A stretch of 64,000 nt of DNA from Phytophthora quininea (Eukaryota; Oomycota; Peronosporomycetes; Peronosporales; Peronosporaceae), in assembly GCA_011947345.1 (NCBI GenBank), contig JAAVTG010000480.1:1-64000 (forward strand). The letters run 5' to 3'. Position numbers and translations under genes: made by a program. Numbering within the stretch: the first letter of the stretch is position 1; the number at the start of each line of letters is the position of its first letter. Shown piece by piece: positions 34,264 through 46,917 of the stretch. The notes below the pieces were generated by a model. That model was not told the origin of the DNA, searched no databases, and worked only from the letters and a program-made list of their open reading frames with translations.

Positions 34264-34300
34264 CCAAATTTGACCTGCGCAGCGGTTGACCCGGAAAAAA
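34264..34300 (-). repeat. Right TIR of MULE-1
   Basis: Reads CCAAATTTGACCTGCGCAGC.. on the plus strand; inverted match to 31901-31936. Confidence 0.75.
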
Positions 34301-37300
34301 TCTTCCGTTTCTAGGCAAAAATATCTAGAACCCGCAGCCAACGGCGAGTTTTTACTTGTAAATTGTATTTGGTGGTGTTCGTGACATTTCGTGGTTCTGA
34401 TTAGAATACTTCTTTGTCCTGACAGGTATTTCATAACAGTTCACATGACATAACAATATTCGAAGATAACGTAAGTTGTATCTAACCTAGCTTTCATTTT
34501 AAACAAAACGCTGACAGGGAAGCGTTTAAAAAGAAATACTCTATTATAACGCGGGATATCCTCGGTGGTGTAGACACCGTGTACATCCTCGACGCAAAAG
34601 ACCAATTTACTACTACGTTCCTGTATTGCTGATCATGGCCGCCATAATAATTGTGAAGTATGCTTAGTGTTTCATTGGTGGTTGCTTTATGCCAGAAGGT
34701 ATTTCAGACGGCCCTTCCTGTTGATGCGATACCAAACACGCGAACTTCAAATAGTGGAAAAGTGAGAACGATTATAATGTTATAATAGAACAGTCCGTCG
34801 CACGGAGTCACATAGATTATCGCTCTGTAACGAATTGTGTAGTTACTGAGTGCCATGCCGCAGAGATTATGCGGGTTACTTCCTTCACGATGTGAGAGCT
34901 CAGACATCTACAACCTTGGTGCCAAGATGCGGCTGTACTTGAAGAAGCGTCTCCGCCCGAATGACATCATAACAGAGTTCATGGCGTTCTTCTCAAGGCA
35001 GCCAACAAGCACGTCGTTCTCAGTTATCTGTTTGGGTTCGAAGATTCGACAGGGCTGCTGCGCGAGGGCATCGACGCGATGTAATGATCATCCACACCCG
35101 GAGCAAATGCCCCAAGGTCGGTACGACGTAAGTGTTCAGTACTCAAGATAAAGACAGTACATTTAAAAGCAAACAAACGCAAGTGATAACTTCTCTGCTC
35201 AGTAGCCGCTGACTTATCAATTGCAAATGGCGAAGCATCAAGAATCTACCAACTATAACGAGGCTATCTGTAAATGCCAACCCAATAGTTTTGTTGGACC
35301 AAGTAAGGTAAAGTCTCCTCCAAAATATAAGATAGTTATATGCAATCGCCACGACGAAGATAGAGTTTTACTCTTGTACTAGTCAGTGACACATGGTCAA
35401 AGCTATGGACTGTTGTAAATATCTCACAAATTTCAAGATAAAGTGTAGCTATAATGAGATAAATGATATGATCCGAATTCGACACAATTTGAGGCAGCAA
35501 CAGAAATGATGCATTCCTAAACAAGCAGCCCAGCCAATCTTCGCCAACGCCGCTCCCGGAACTTCAATCGGCTGCTGAATGGTTCGTACTGGCAGCTACG
35601 ACGAAGCCCATAACTATTGTTTCGTGAAAACAAGCAAAAAGTTAGAGAAGTAGGTGGAGGATCGCTTAAAGAAAGGGTACCAGGCGGACTGTTTTCAGAA
35701 AAGCGATCTCGACGAGGAAAACAGAAGAACCGTATGAAGTTGAACAACTGTATGCAAAGCGGTGGGTTAACACTAGGACCTACTGCATAGTGAAGTAGGT
35801 TTTCTACGGGAGCTCACTTAGGAGTCATCCCATGGCGAATACAACTGCCGTTTGAACTCGAAGCCTTGAATTTTATCCGGGTCTGCCAGTCTATCAGAGG
35901 CCAACGGCTTCGCCGCTCACAACAAGCCACAAGACGCAGTTCTCGATTCAACTCTGAACTTAGATCTAGCGAACATAGTAAACGCACAGTAGTGAAAAGT
36001 GCCTGACAGTCGATTACTTTAATATCTATATCGCGTTTTAGTGTTTGTGATCAAAATGGTAATATCAGCATGCAAAAATAAAAATCCATATTAGAGAGGG
36101 TGTCGAAGTTGGCAAGCAGGTAGAAATGATCGTCAAGGTTTGATAAACAAACGAATATGATAGACGAGAGGACGGCGTTACAATTGACGCTTCCTTTCAT
36201 GGACCTTTTTCTATTATAATCAAGACGTATGTCAATCCACCGAGGCTAGAGGGAGTGGGGAAAAGGTCGATACGACCTTGATGTCTGTGCGGCACCGAGA
36301 GTGCTAGGCACCGCGCTATGCGTTTGTGTTTATTTGCCTGAATGGTCGTTTCGAAATAGACCTGGTCTAAAGCGGGTCCATTTTTGAAAAGAGTATTCAT
36401 TTGCAAACCATGACAATACTTTTGGTAAATTAACAACCATACTTTGGGCAAACTTTGACTGCCCCTACTAATGTTCGACAACGAACTCGCGATTTTTTTA
36501 TATTCACAGTCGAGATTACAGAGATGGTCGGTCAAGTATACACATTTCAAGTATAAACTACTAAGATAGTACTTTTCGGCTTGGTCCAGTCTACCGATCA
36601 GATCTCCACCAATGAATCCACTCTTTGAAAGCAGTACATACTAGACATTACATAAATCGCAGCAAATCACATGGAAATTCACAAAAGATGCGCACTATGC
36701 AGGCAGGCTGGAAGTGTCTTCCATGGCTGCTGCTTAGCGATATCATTTCCTGGAGAAAAAAGATATCGCCAACCGATGCAGTGTCATTGACCTCGAGGCT
36801 CAAATGACCAGTTTTTACATGGAAGTGACTTTAGCCAGGCCTACAGGCTACAACAGATGAGCTACACAATGGCTTGATCCCGAGCGCCCGAGCGTGATAT
36901 CCTGAATACTCGAGTTGGGTATCACGAAGTCTCCTCTGTTCATACAACTTTAGTAAGAAGTAGCATACACCTTTTTACCGATGTCTTTACCTCGGCAACC
37001 CAGGGACAGCTGGGTGTTAAGCGCGGCGGTCGCGCCACCACGCCCAATCCCATGGTCGAATACGTGTATATTATTTTCTGTAAAATATATTCAGTATTTT
37101 TCTATCAATCACGATACCTGCAATATCAATCTTATTCCTCTATAAGTAGCGGGGGGTCACCATTCCTCCAAGCGTCCGAATATCGTCATTAAGCTGAATA
37201 CACTTCTAAATCCGGTTGTGGAGGACGACGACGACGAGAAACTTCCGTATCCCCGCCCTATGGACGACGAGAAGTCTAAAGGGGTTCTAATCGAACTAAA

Positions 37301-37409
37301 ACAGAGCGGTAAGGACGAGGGCCCAGCCCTAACATAGAGTGACGACGACCATGATGTCCTGCTAAAGAGCGACAGCGACCAAGGCCCACCAGCAATTACC
37401 GCTCGCACC
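34301..37409. other. 3.1 kb without recognisable genes
   Basis: AT-richer, with short frames only. I see no conserved domain or RNA. Confidence 0.5.
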
Positions 37410-37765
37410 ATGAGTCAGGCGCTCAATCTGGGCCGCACGCACGGTATCTTAACGCCGAAGGACCGCCGAGACCTCACTCACGAGCTCCTACTATTATTAA
37501 AACTTGAGGCCTATGACTTTATCAGCACCGCGCACAAGGTCGGTGCGAAAAACTGGAGTGTCACCAAGGAAGTCTACGACAAGATGGGGTAGGTAAGCCA
37601 CAGTGCCGTCGGGGATGTAAGCCCCGAGTTTCCGATTCCCGATATGGGTCGCTGTGATATTAGCTAAGGCGCTTTAAAAGTTGCCTAGGAGCTTGGTGTG
37701 GATAGAGCGACGGCTTACCGGTACGTGAAGGAGGTGAAAAGGACAAAGCGGCTCACCTAGAGTAA
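37410..37765 (+). pseudogene. Possible transposase N-terminal (helix-turn-helix) remnant
   Basis: A short frame LTPKDRRDLTHELLLLLK and, 250 bp on, ELGVDRATAYRYVKEVKR resemble the paired helix-turn-helix start of Tc1/mariner-type transposases. Stops and frame changes separate them, and no catalytic domain follows. Confidence 0.25.
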
Positions 37766-37876
37766 GTATCGAGGCATATACTGCGTTTGGGTTTGACAAG
37801 CTGATCGCTGAAGTGAGGCGTAAGCTTCCTCATCGTTGAAGAAAGAGCCCTGTAAAGTAGCATGCTATTGTGTGAA

Positions 37877-38440
37877 AATTCGTTGACAGCGACGGCGTAC
37901 GGCACGATCCAGAGGGGATCAGGACACTGCAAGAGCTTCCAGTGCCAACAACGGCGGCAGATTCACAGCAGTTTCTGTGCGCAGCCAACTGGCTTCGTGA
38001 ATATATCGGAGATTATGCTGCAGCCGTATGGCCGCTACAGACTCGTCTGGATGAAACGTTGAAGAATCGAAAGCGGTCAAAGCGAGCAGCAGCTTCAATT
38101 AAAGTGAAGTTTAATAATTAACAAAGCGAAGCTTTCCGAGGCGTGAAAGAGTTGCTGAACACGTCCGCGGTGCTCCACCATTCGAGCCCTACCCGAGAGA
38201 CGTGGCTCTTTACTGATCCATTGGACAAGGGCTGGGGCGTGATAGTTAATCAAGCGGAGACATGACATGAGGTTAAGCCCATTGGCTGCTCACGTTTTAG
38301 AAAAAGAAGCTTTCCCATTGTCACTGTCTGTAATAAGACCGCCTGATTTACGCCTATATTCGGAGGATCACGAGTCACAGCTGCGACCATATTAACACGG
38401 CGGTAATCCCGAGCGAATCGCTCGACGACAGACAGTACTG
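37877..38440 (+). pseudogene. Ty3/Gypsy polymerase fragment (RT thumb to RNase H)
   Basis: A continuous frame at 37877-38120 reads DGVRHDPEGIRTLQELPVP, then QQFLCAANWLREYI, the RT/connection block typical of Gypsy elements. It is followed after a stop by TWLFTDPLDKGWGVIV near 38203-38250 (RNase H start, Asp present) and a weak FPIVT motif near 38315. No LTRs, protease or integrase were found nearby. Confidence 0.55.
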
Positions 38441-38649
38441 ATGGTCTCCTCGTGCGCTCAATTGCGGGCCATTTCGCCAGCGGAAAGGTATGCGTCAATT
38501 CCAGGCGAGGTGACTGGACGCTTTACCCGGTACGTCATGGGAACCGTTACACAATTAGACGCAAGCCCATTGAGCTTATTCGACAATACATCGACACGCT
38601 TCCAGCTACACGAGCAACAGCGCTTCTAAGTGAAGAAGTGTAACGGAGA

Positions 38650-41600
38650 TTACGGTCCGTTGCTGGTGCTCAAGCCCCAGGAACCCAACAAGGAGCGCCC
38701 GTCCTCGATCGCATAAGTGCGCCCGCTGCTGCATTGGTTTCATATAACTAGAAACTTATTTGACAATTTCTATGAATTAGTTAACTATTGACAATAAGCA
38801 ATTCTCTTTGATTGTGCATTTGTTCGGGAAATATTTATGATATGTATTTGCTACTTTGTGGCGCAGCCAGCCCGTCCCAGCTGCATTATAATTTTCTAAA
38901 TGTCCTGATAAAAATAATTTTTCAGCCGCTTTGTTGTCAGATGTTTGTTTGTGCTTTCTCGGGCTCAAGTGCAAACGTTACGCAAAGTGATCAGCTAGTG
39001 CCTAGAGACAACGGCTAGCTACATGATATTGGCGCCATCTACAGCAATGCTTGTAGAGCAAGTGAAAACAAAACCATAAAATATTTTGTATATAGGGTTA
39101 TATTATAAAATCTGTTTCATAATTCTATGTAGACCATTCTAGAAACTTCCGAATCAGAACATTGTCTTAGTATCTGCGACATCATGGTCAACTTACACTA
39201 TTATATGTACTTCTGTTAGTTAATATTTAATCCAATGAGAAGCCCGGAATTTGTGACAAGTTATTGTCTTTTTACAAAGCAACTAGCATCGGAGTCGCCT
39301 GAGCACGCGGGCGATATGACATGGTTCGATGGAACCCATTCCGCTCGATTTGCATCTCGCTCCACTTCTTGCCGGGGCTGCCTTCACTATCGCTCGGCAG
39401 CGGGATGGAACTGTGGTTCATGTTGGAGACATAACCAAAAGTTTCATACGCAAAAGTAGACATGTATTGATGTAGTTAGAACTCCTGGAGAGCGGTAACA
39501 AGCTTGTGAAAGACAATATCCTTCGGCTGTACAGCGTCTTCCTCGATGTCCGAGTCGTCCACCATCATTATGATACCTTTCCTCGACCTCACACGCGGCA
39601 GCACCACACATACATGCCGCTGTGAGTGCGCAGGGCGTCACAGAAAAACACAAGATCGAATTATTTCCACCTGGCCAATCATCCAACAGATAGCCTTAGT
39701 CGCTCGACTTGGAACCGAAACCGAGTACGCTAGTATACCGTTCATATGTAGATAAGACGCCATAGAGATTAGTCTAATACGGCGTAATGTTGCAGATAAA
39801 ATATCACAGGGCCTGTAGTGCTGGTCGGACCAAGCGCATGCCTTATTATCATGTATGCAGTAGTGTTAGTCTCCGTCAAATCTAGTGGCTCCTGTGGAAT
39901 CATTAACCAACTGCTGCCACCTATACATGAACACGTAGCATGTAGCACATGTACGGTAACTGTGTATGCCTTCGAAATGCGTAGGCTCACGCGTGCGGTG
40001 TTTCACACACGCAAACATAACATTTTCTCATGCAAACGTGTTAGCCAATCCACATAGATGTTGATACTATCAGCCGTTCTCCACTCCAGTGAGGCCAGTC
40101 GTAGTGTGCGGTGGTGTCCAGGACCCGCATGAACCAGTTGAGAGAGACCTAACCAGCCGCGTGTCAATGACATAGCTGTTTCGTTTCGTTCGCGATACAT
40201 GTGTGCAGCGCGTGTCCAGCATCGACATTGTATAGACGTGTGTGCGGGCGTGGAAAAGTCCTAATGCTGTCCGTACTAATGTATACAGCATCACCATAGG
40301 CAGCGCTGAAGACTACAATCGTGGGTTCAGCAATCTATCCAATCCAGACAATCTGCAAACGATGGTACTCAACGCATACAGTACATGCCGTACGCTACTG
40401 GAGATTGCACGTGACGTGCATAACATATACGTGCCCGGTGCGATTACTGTTCTCAATACATGTTGCTGCTCACGCGGGGAGCGAATCACATCGCTAGTAG
40501 GTAGAAGGCATCTCATATAGCTAGTGATAGCGAGTGGTAGTAAGCGACAACCCGAGAGACGCTCCACACATACTCACGTATACGGCACATGCGGTAGCCT
40601 GGAGAGATGCGCGCGATATGTGTAAAATCTACGTGCCGACGCGAATACAGTTCCCAAGTCCCGTACTGGTTATAGCAGCGTGCCAAATTGGTGGAGGGCA
40701 CCCCATGTGGCTAGCGCGGAAATAGCCGGCGGTTGCCAGTATTACTCAGACAACTAGAAAAAGGTTTGGATGTTTGGTACAGCAAATGCACAAAGAAGCG
40801 ATAAGAGCAATGAACCTGGTACAAAGTTACGTCAGCGGCGGTGAACCGATAAATGGATTTAAGCTGCTAGATTATCGGGAGAACCTCTGGTTGCATAGCA
40901 CTTCGTTAAGTGCTGATACAGTATGATGGCGCTGCAAAAATATATATATATATCCTGGGGTTGGAGTTGTCAATCCGAGCTACCATGATATTGGTAGCCT
41001 TGCGATCAAGAAGCGAATCGCAGGAGGCTATGCAGCCTTCGACCCCAGCAAACATCGGATCATATGAATCATCAATTTGGATTACCAATGGGGGCTTTTC
41101 TGCTTGACAATAACTTACAAATGTGGTACCTCATTGACTCCTTCCAGGACGACAATAATTATGATACGGTGAACAGCAGTGTGCGGGTTACAATTGAGCC
41201 CCTGTTGGCTATGCAAAACGAGATCACGTACGAGCGCGTGGAATGGTCAAACAGGACGATGACTATTCGTGTCGATTGTAGTGTCTAGTTATGTTAGAGC
41301 GTCTCCTCGCTGGAAAAGAATGGAGCAACAGGTTTTGCAAAATCACAGGCTATCTGCCCATTAGATACTCATTCAAGTGTATCGGTTTGCAGTGATAAAC
41401 AATCAGTTCGCGAGTCAAGTGAAGGTGATTGGGGAGGGGATAACTAGAAAATCAAAACCTCCGCTAATAGCTGAATGAATTTGCGGCTATCTGTATTCCT
41501 ATATAGTAGTGCCTGAAACTAACATAACGATCTCCCTCAGCTACACAGGCTCAATCGTTCACGAGAAATTAGTCAAGAAGACGGGAAAATCTGCTGTATC

Positions 41601-42185
41601 ATGTTGTTTTAGCTAATAAGTATTTAACCCACATAAAATAAAGCAATGTCAATATTCTACTGATTCTTACGTAGTACATAGAAATGTGCAATGCAACTAT
41701 GCATTAAAATCACACCAAAACCAAATGAAAGACTATCCAATCAGCCAATAGGAAGACGTGAAATTGAGTTTCTTGCCGTGGCGGTGCAAGATCAGGTCGA
41801 ATCGATGCACGGACAACGTGAATATTGCTCTGTTACATTAACACTAATATATGTCTAATATCATGTGCTAAAGATCTTTAGCGGAGCTTTTGAGTCTGCC
41901 GGAAAAAAGGCAACTAGGGCGTTAACAGTTATTGGCTAATTCCGGACGGCAGTCCGACGAAAAGCATAAGGAATAGTCAAGTCGTGGTCGAAAATGTCAA
42001 ATCGTCGTCAGTTTTATTTATCGGCGCTGTTACAGGCCATGATTATAATAATGGAAGCGTACAGGATCGTCAAACAGGATTATTCCATGATTGTAATTTA
42101 TTCGTTAAAATACAAGCTCTATTTTTGTCGCGCATCACTTTCCTTTTGCAGCTAAGAAACCGAAGCTCAAGGCACCCGAGGCGTA
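38650..42185. other. 3.5 kb mostly without genes; one duplicated coding-like patch
   Basis: Mostly AT-rich with random frames. At 40242-40520 and 40534-40725 two consecutive frames can be loosely aligned (ARDVHNIYVP / ARDMCKIYVP, preceded by NPDN / NPRD), which hints at an old tandem duplication in a coding sequence. Function not recognised. Confidence 0.35.
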
Positions 42186-43237
42186 ATGAATGCGCCGGAG
42201 GAGAGCACGGTCGGCGAGGGCACAAGGGATGCCCAGAAACCACTTCGATCGGCGCGACTGCGTCGTAGCCCTGGTCTGTCATTCACTCCAGTCCGTGGAT
42301 GCGATGTGCCGTCAGGGATTGTAGATGATGACAGTGAACGTGATGAACATGGTGAACAGGATGACGACTGCGACGACAATTACCAGGACGACGTTGGAGA
42401 AGTTAAAGAGAACCAACGCGGAGGAGAGGTTGTGGATGTCCACGGTGATGGTGTTGGTAGTGCCGCATGCGCCGCCGTCGATATCGAGCACCCACAAGCG
42501 TGGCATTCCAGCTGGGAAACTTGGCAAGACTATTTGAGTGACTACTGTGCGCGCACTCTGCAAGTGCTTCCTGTGAAAGAGACCATGTCTCGTGCAGAGC
42601 GCAACAGACGCATACAACGCACGAAGAAAGGATCAGACGAACCTCAACTTATTCCCCGAGCCTGTGATCCTTACCGGCGGACGTACATTTGTACGCACGG
42701 GTGGAACAAGCGGAAGTTGCGCAGTGAAGGAAGCCGACCACGCCAGCATATCCAGCTTACGAATTGCCCTTTCCGCTTCGTAGTGCAGTGGAATTTGGCG
42801 CGTGGGGAGCTGCAGGTTAAAAATGGGTGCTTTCAGCACAACCACCCCGTGTCGGCTACCGCTTACGCTACGTATCCTTCTTCACGAGGGTTTGACGATC
42901 CAGTCGTAGGTGCACGTGTCTAGGGCATGTTGGCTGTTGGTGCTACACGCTCGCGCATCTACGATTACCTTTTGGAGCACGACCAGAACGTCATCCAGAG
43001 CGACGTCGACAACATGGTTAGAGAGCACGCGTCATCTGTGTCTACCATAGATGATGACAACGCCACTGCAAGAGATGTCGCCGCGTTCTCCGCCGCAGAC
43101 CCTGAGAACATATCGTCCGTAGCTGACACAGAAGCTGACGAGACAGGGGTTATTTCTCTCGTTACGGCACACATGCGACGCATTTACGCTCGCTTCAGTG
43201 AGCTTCTGTTAGTGGACTGCAGTCACAAGACGAATCG

Positions 43238-43324
43238 GTATGTTGTTTTTTTGTGTAGATTTTTTTCTTTCAAGATATGTTTAAGATTAATAATGCCTGA
43301 CTATTTCCCGATTCTATCGTGCAG
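43238..43324 (+). other. Probable intron 1 of MULE-2 (87 nt)
   Basis: GTATGT..TGCAG. Removing it joins KTNR to YNYQLLTF as expected for MULE cores. The length is a multiple of three, so the frame is open through it. Confidence 0.65.
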
Positions 43325-44299
43325 CTACAACTACCAGCTCCTAACATTCATGACTATGAACGAGTTCGGTGAAGGTGCAGTGGTGCAGCAGTCTCTGATC
43401 GAGGCTAACGGGGACTGGCACATGGAGAAAGCCATTGGTCACTTTACTCGCTCTCATCCCACACGCATCAACATGTTGCGAGTAATTGTTGTTGATAAGG
43501 ACTTGAACGAGATACGTGTGCTCGAGTCTAACTTCCCACAGGCACGAATTTTAATCTATCACTTTCACACAATCAAGTACCTGACGGAAAAACGATCCAA
43601 GCCAGAATTTGGAAAGCTTTCGAGCGATGATGCTAGTCAAATCGACGCTGCAATACGCAAGATGGTGTACGCCGATTCGGAGAAGGTGTATAACGATGCA
43701 CATCAATCTCTGCGTGGAATGTGCGACAGAATGGAGATGGCAGGCTTCTTCGACTACTTTGAAAGAAATTGGGATGCGAGCAAGGATCGCTGGGTGCTGT
43801 ATTTGCGAGCCAAGCTCCCGCACTTCAAGAATCATACTAACAACCGTCTAGAGAGTTTTTTTGGCAAACTAAAAGATAGCGTAGACGGATCTTTGAGTAT
43901 GGCACAGTGTGTGAAGGCCATAGTTGCCTACGACAGACGAATGCAGAACGAATATCAATATCCGGTTTCACGAATTGGACAGTTTGTCAACAGCAATTAC
44001 GACGAGGAGATGTCGAACGTTCTGCGCTTCACGACTCATTACGTCGCGGAACAGATTGAACATCAGTACACAGTCGCGATAACAAAGTGTACAGCTTATG
44101 GTTTTGCTCCCGATTTGTCAGATGCACGTGTCGTCGTTGTTCACGGAGCGACTGGCGCTCACAAGTTGTTCTTGGACACTTGGAAGTGTGATTGCGAGTT
44201 TTCCATGACGATGAGTCTCCCTTGCCGCCACGCAATCGCCTATCGAAAGCAGCATAAAATTGCAGGCCCTGTGGTCCCCTGGACTCGGATCGACGAGAG

Positions 44300-44393
44300 G
44301 TATGTGCTGTAGTTTGCAGAGTCCACAAGTCACAATAGAACCCGGATGTTTACGACTAACTCACGAAAATTTCATGACTGTGCGCTGTTGTAG
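44300..44393 (+). other. Probable intron 2 of MULE-2 (94 nt)
   Basis: GTATGT..TTGTAG. Splicing joins ..RIDER to WTTTVRPLKK and removes the stop that otherwise ends the frame at 44312. Confidence 0.65.
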
Positions 44394-46064
44394 GTGGACC
44401 ACTACAGTACGGCCGCTAAAGAAAGTAGCGCAATTTGCGTATGAAAACTTCGACGTGGAGTCGTCTGTGAGAAAAAGAAGAAGTTGAGAACCCACGCAGA
44501 CCGCTACAGGGAGGCGGTGAGGGCGACACACTTGATTGCGAACAAACTGGCCGATATTGAAGACGATGCGGAGTTTGAAGAGATGCTACAATTTGTGTTA
44601 AAGCAGTGGAGAAATGTGCGTCAACGAAAGACTGATGTTGGGGACCTTACCGCCGAATCTACTAGTTCTCCTTCATGTAACAACTTTGCTCAAGAAAACA
44701 GAGATTCACGACATGAGTTTGGAATTAGTTCAAGTGACAATGAGGAATTACAATCCACCCAAGACAGGGAAGATGATGATCATAGTGACGACCCCCGCGG
44801 TGCCGATGAAGTCAAATCTACTAGCCCTGTCACGATCCGCCTAAATCCCAAAGCCAAGAAAGTCGGGAGACCGGCAAAGCGGAAGAAGAAAACTGCAGCT
44901 GGTGAGAAAATCCAACCGTAAATGGTACGCTGCTGTAGAAAAGGCTCGTAAAGCAGCAGGCGAGGTGACCTTAGACGGTCTACTCACTGCACTTGACCGT
45001 TCCGAACCCGGTCTAATTCAGCTGCAGAGACTACTGGCAGGCATCATCGTATAGTACAGCGAGTCGAACAGCAAGCGCCCCAAGTACAAACGCATGAAAA
45101 ATCCTGTTTTAATCATGGACCCATTTTACGTACTTCCGTCAAAGCTTCTGGACGCGTGTGTGAAAGCTCTCCCCTCAGTAACACACTGGAAGAAGCCATT
45201 ACTTTGGACGACGAAGTGGGCGCACAGTTGACACGCCAAGAATCGATGCAGGACAGTTATACTGATACTGTCATCATTAAGGATGTCGGAAATTTCTCTA
45301 GAAAACAGATCGAGACCTTCAAGTGGATCCAAAACTTAAAGACCGCGGTACAGTTGGGCTTGTACTTACACAAATGGCTGGTGGACGAAGGTCTACCGCC
45401 ATTACCCGCGGAGTACCATGATCTGGCGAATCAAGTCGCAGACAAAGTTTTGCGGACCTACCCCTACACGCAACTGCCGGGTCTACCAGACATACAAGAC
45501 TTCCAATTCGTCCTGCTGTACAGAGCCACACCACCGACATGGCTCAGCGACGCAGCTATAAGGGCTCTATGTGAACGACTAGTCGCTGATTTCCCAGCAT
45601 GTCGCTTTGCTGGATTTCAGTCTGCAGTCACGAAACTAAAGAAGACGCGAATGACAGGTATAACTCAGGTGGATGTATCGATGAGGAACCGCATTCACCA
45701 GCAAGTTAAAGAAAGCGGCGTGGACATAGTAATGCTGCCGCTGAATTTTGACAACGCACATTGATGCTGTGTGGTTGTTCGGGTAGAGTTCAAACGCATA
45801 TTCTACTATGACCCACTAAACCAACCAGTCTACCTGCAAGCTGCCAAAAATATTGCTAAAGATCTCAAGATCACAGACTTGAATGATTACGACGTGTTGC
45901 CCCAAACCAATCCTATCCAGTTCGACGCCTTTAGCTGTGGCGTGTATGTATGCTGGATGTTTACCCGTCAAGTTTTTGCCGGAACTCCAGTGGACATGAG
46001 CGTAAACTCCTTGCCACAACGTCGCCTTGAACTCTATATTACTTGCTTACCGGACAACTACTGA

Positions 46065-46790
46065 CACCACCCTCTGCAGGAGCGGTGGCAGATGACGACA
46101 AAATTCCAGTCCCTCAGAATGACGACGGTAAACGTCACGAGGAGGGTGCACTATCCACCAAAATCGCGCAGGGTTTTGGTCCTGCCTCAAGATAAAACTG
46201 AAGAAGTCAACGCCGCACTAGGTAGCTTGTATGCACTCGGCGCTATCGCGATGAATACATATAGCTTTGATTTTCTTGGCCGCATACGATAGTTGTCATA
46301 AAGCTCCTGTCTGGCAACGCGCAGTCCCTGGCTTGAGCTTCAACTTTCGAATGGGTCATAAAGCAGCAAAGAGAAGACATAGTAGTGAGTATATGCAAAT
46401 GAGTTGACATGCAACGACGCCTGTGCAGACATGTCGGCCAGGAGCGCGCCTCTAGGCGGACAGAGCAGATTCCGAAGCATAATTTATTCATGATAAATCC
46501 TGAAGCTGATGACGACCTCACAATGAGTATCTTGTTCGTCCTCGACGAATCTTCGCAATCTTTCCTTTACGGTTAGTGATTTAAGTTACAAAATGTCGAA
46601 CAGGATTAATGCTGGATGAAATCCTGGTAAAATCCGTTATTATAATCCTGACCTGCAACACCTGCCTTTATTTATTCCGGACGACAGTGCAAACGTACTT
46701 AAGGAAAATGCAATCGGGTGGCTCTGTCCTCACTCTTCGATTTCGCAGCTCAAGCCCTCAAGTCGGTTCATACCCTCTTCCTCTGAAAAT
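46065..46790. other. MULE-2 3' flank, no gene
   Basis: No convincing frame. ATTCCGGACGACAGT at 46674-46688 nearly repeats ATTCCGGACGGCAGT at 41939-41953 in direct orientation, bracketing MULE-2. It is not an inverted repeat. Confidence 0.4.
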
Positions 46791-46860
46791 CCCCCCGTAG
46801 CTCAGCTGTAGAGCGGTGGGCTCTGCTCCCAGGCCGTTGGTTCAAGTCCAGCCGGGGGAA
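46791..46860 (+). tRNA. tRNA-like gene, apparent anticodon CTG (Gln)
   Basis: The acceptor (CCCCCG/CGGGGG), D stem GCTC/GAGC, T stem GTTGG/CCAGC and T loop TTCAAGT are all good, and the A and B boxes (TAGCTCAGCTGTAGAGC, GGTTCAAGTCC) match. The anticodon stem is only four pairs (TGGG/CCCA) around CTCTGCT, giving CTG, with an unusual C at position 37. There is one extra C at the 5' end. It could be a real tRNA with small indels or a tRNA-derived SINE head; no SINE body or poly(A) is seen. It lies 58 bp beyond the end of the Crypton-2 recombinase. Confidence 0.55.
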
Positions 46861-46917
46861 TCCTGTAACCGTGGCGTGTGTTGTGTGTCGTGACGTTTGT
46901 ACGCAGGAATGGAGCTA

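Larger units (their letters stand above)
31901..34300 (-). mobile_element. Mutator-like element (MULE-1) with terminal inverted repeats
   Basis: About 36-bp inverted repeats at 31901-31936 and 34264-34300 (core GGGTCAACCGCTGCGCAGG) differ by one C. Between them, on the minus strand, lies a degraded transposase with a FLYWCH-like zinc finger. The left end has five GGTCAA motifs within about 75 bp, possible subterminal transposase sites. I could not identify a 9-bp target duplication, so the exact ends are uncertain. Confidence 0.7.
42186..46064 (+). pseudogene. MULE-2: FAR1/MULE transposase fused to a Ulp1 (C48)-type protease, degraded
   Basis: Part 1 (from ATG 42186) is an acidic N-terminus, then a FAR1-like zinc-binding region (YICTHGWNKRK, LTNCPFRFVVQ, HNH). 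An in-frame TAG at 42921 precedes GMLAVGATRSRIYDYLLEHD. Part 2 is the MULE core (LLLVDCSHKTNR, NEFGEGAVVQQSLIEANGDW, VVDKDLNEI, FHTIKYL) and a SWIM finger (CDCEF..CRHA) near 44190-44240. Part 3 (about 44394-45100) is a linker with coiled coil and basic stretches. Part 4 (45156-46064) is a Ulp1-type cysteine protease: His of NAH at 45759, Asp of YYDPLN at 45811, Gln of LPQTNP and Cys of FSCGVYVC at 45932. An in-frame TGA at 45762, just after the His, stands where Trp would be expected. Frame changes occur near 44480, 44900 and 45150. Two introns fit the first half. No TIRs found. Confidence 0.75.

Noticed and set aside
34855..35151. 98-codon frame
   Set aside because: No recognisable motif, composition like surrounding noncoding DNA.
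40934..40955. (TA)n-like run
   Set aside because: Short simple sequence; no repeat array or structure around it.
41939..46688. 15-bp near-identical motifs ATTCCGGACG(G/A)CAGT bracketing MULE-2
   Set aside because: Direct rather than inverted, too long for a Mutator target duplication, and about 250-600 bp from the coding ends; probably chance or an unrelated older repeat.
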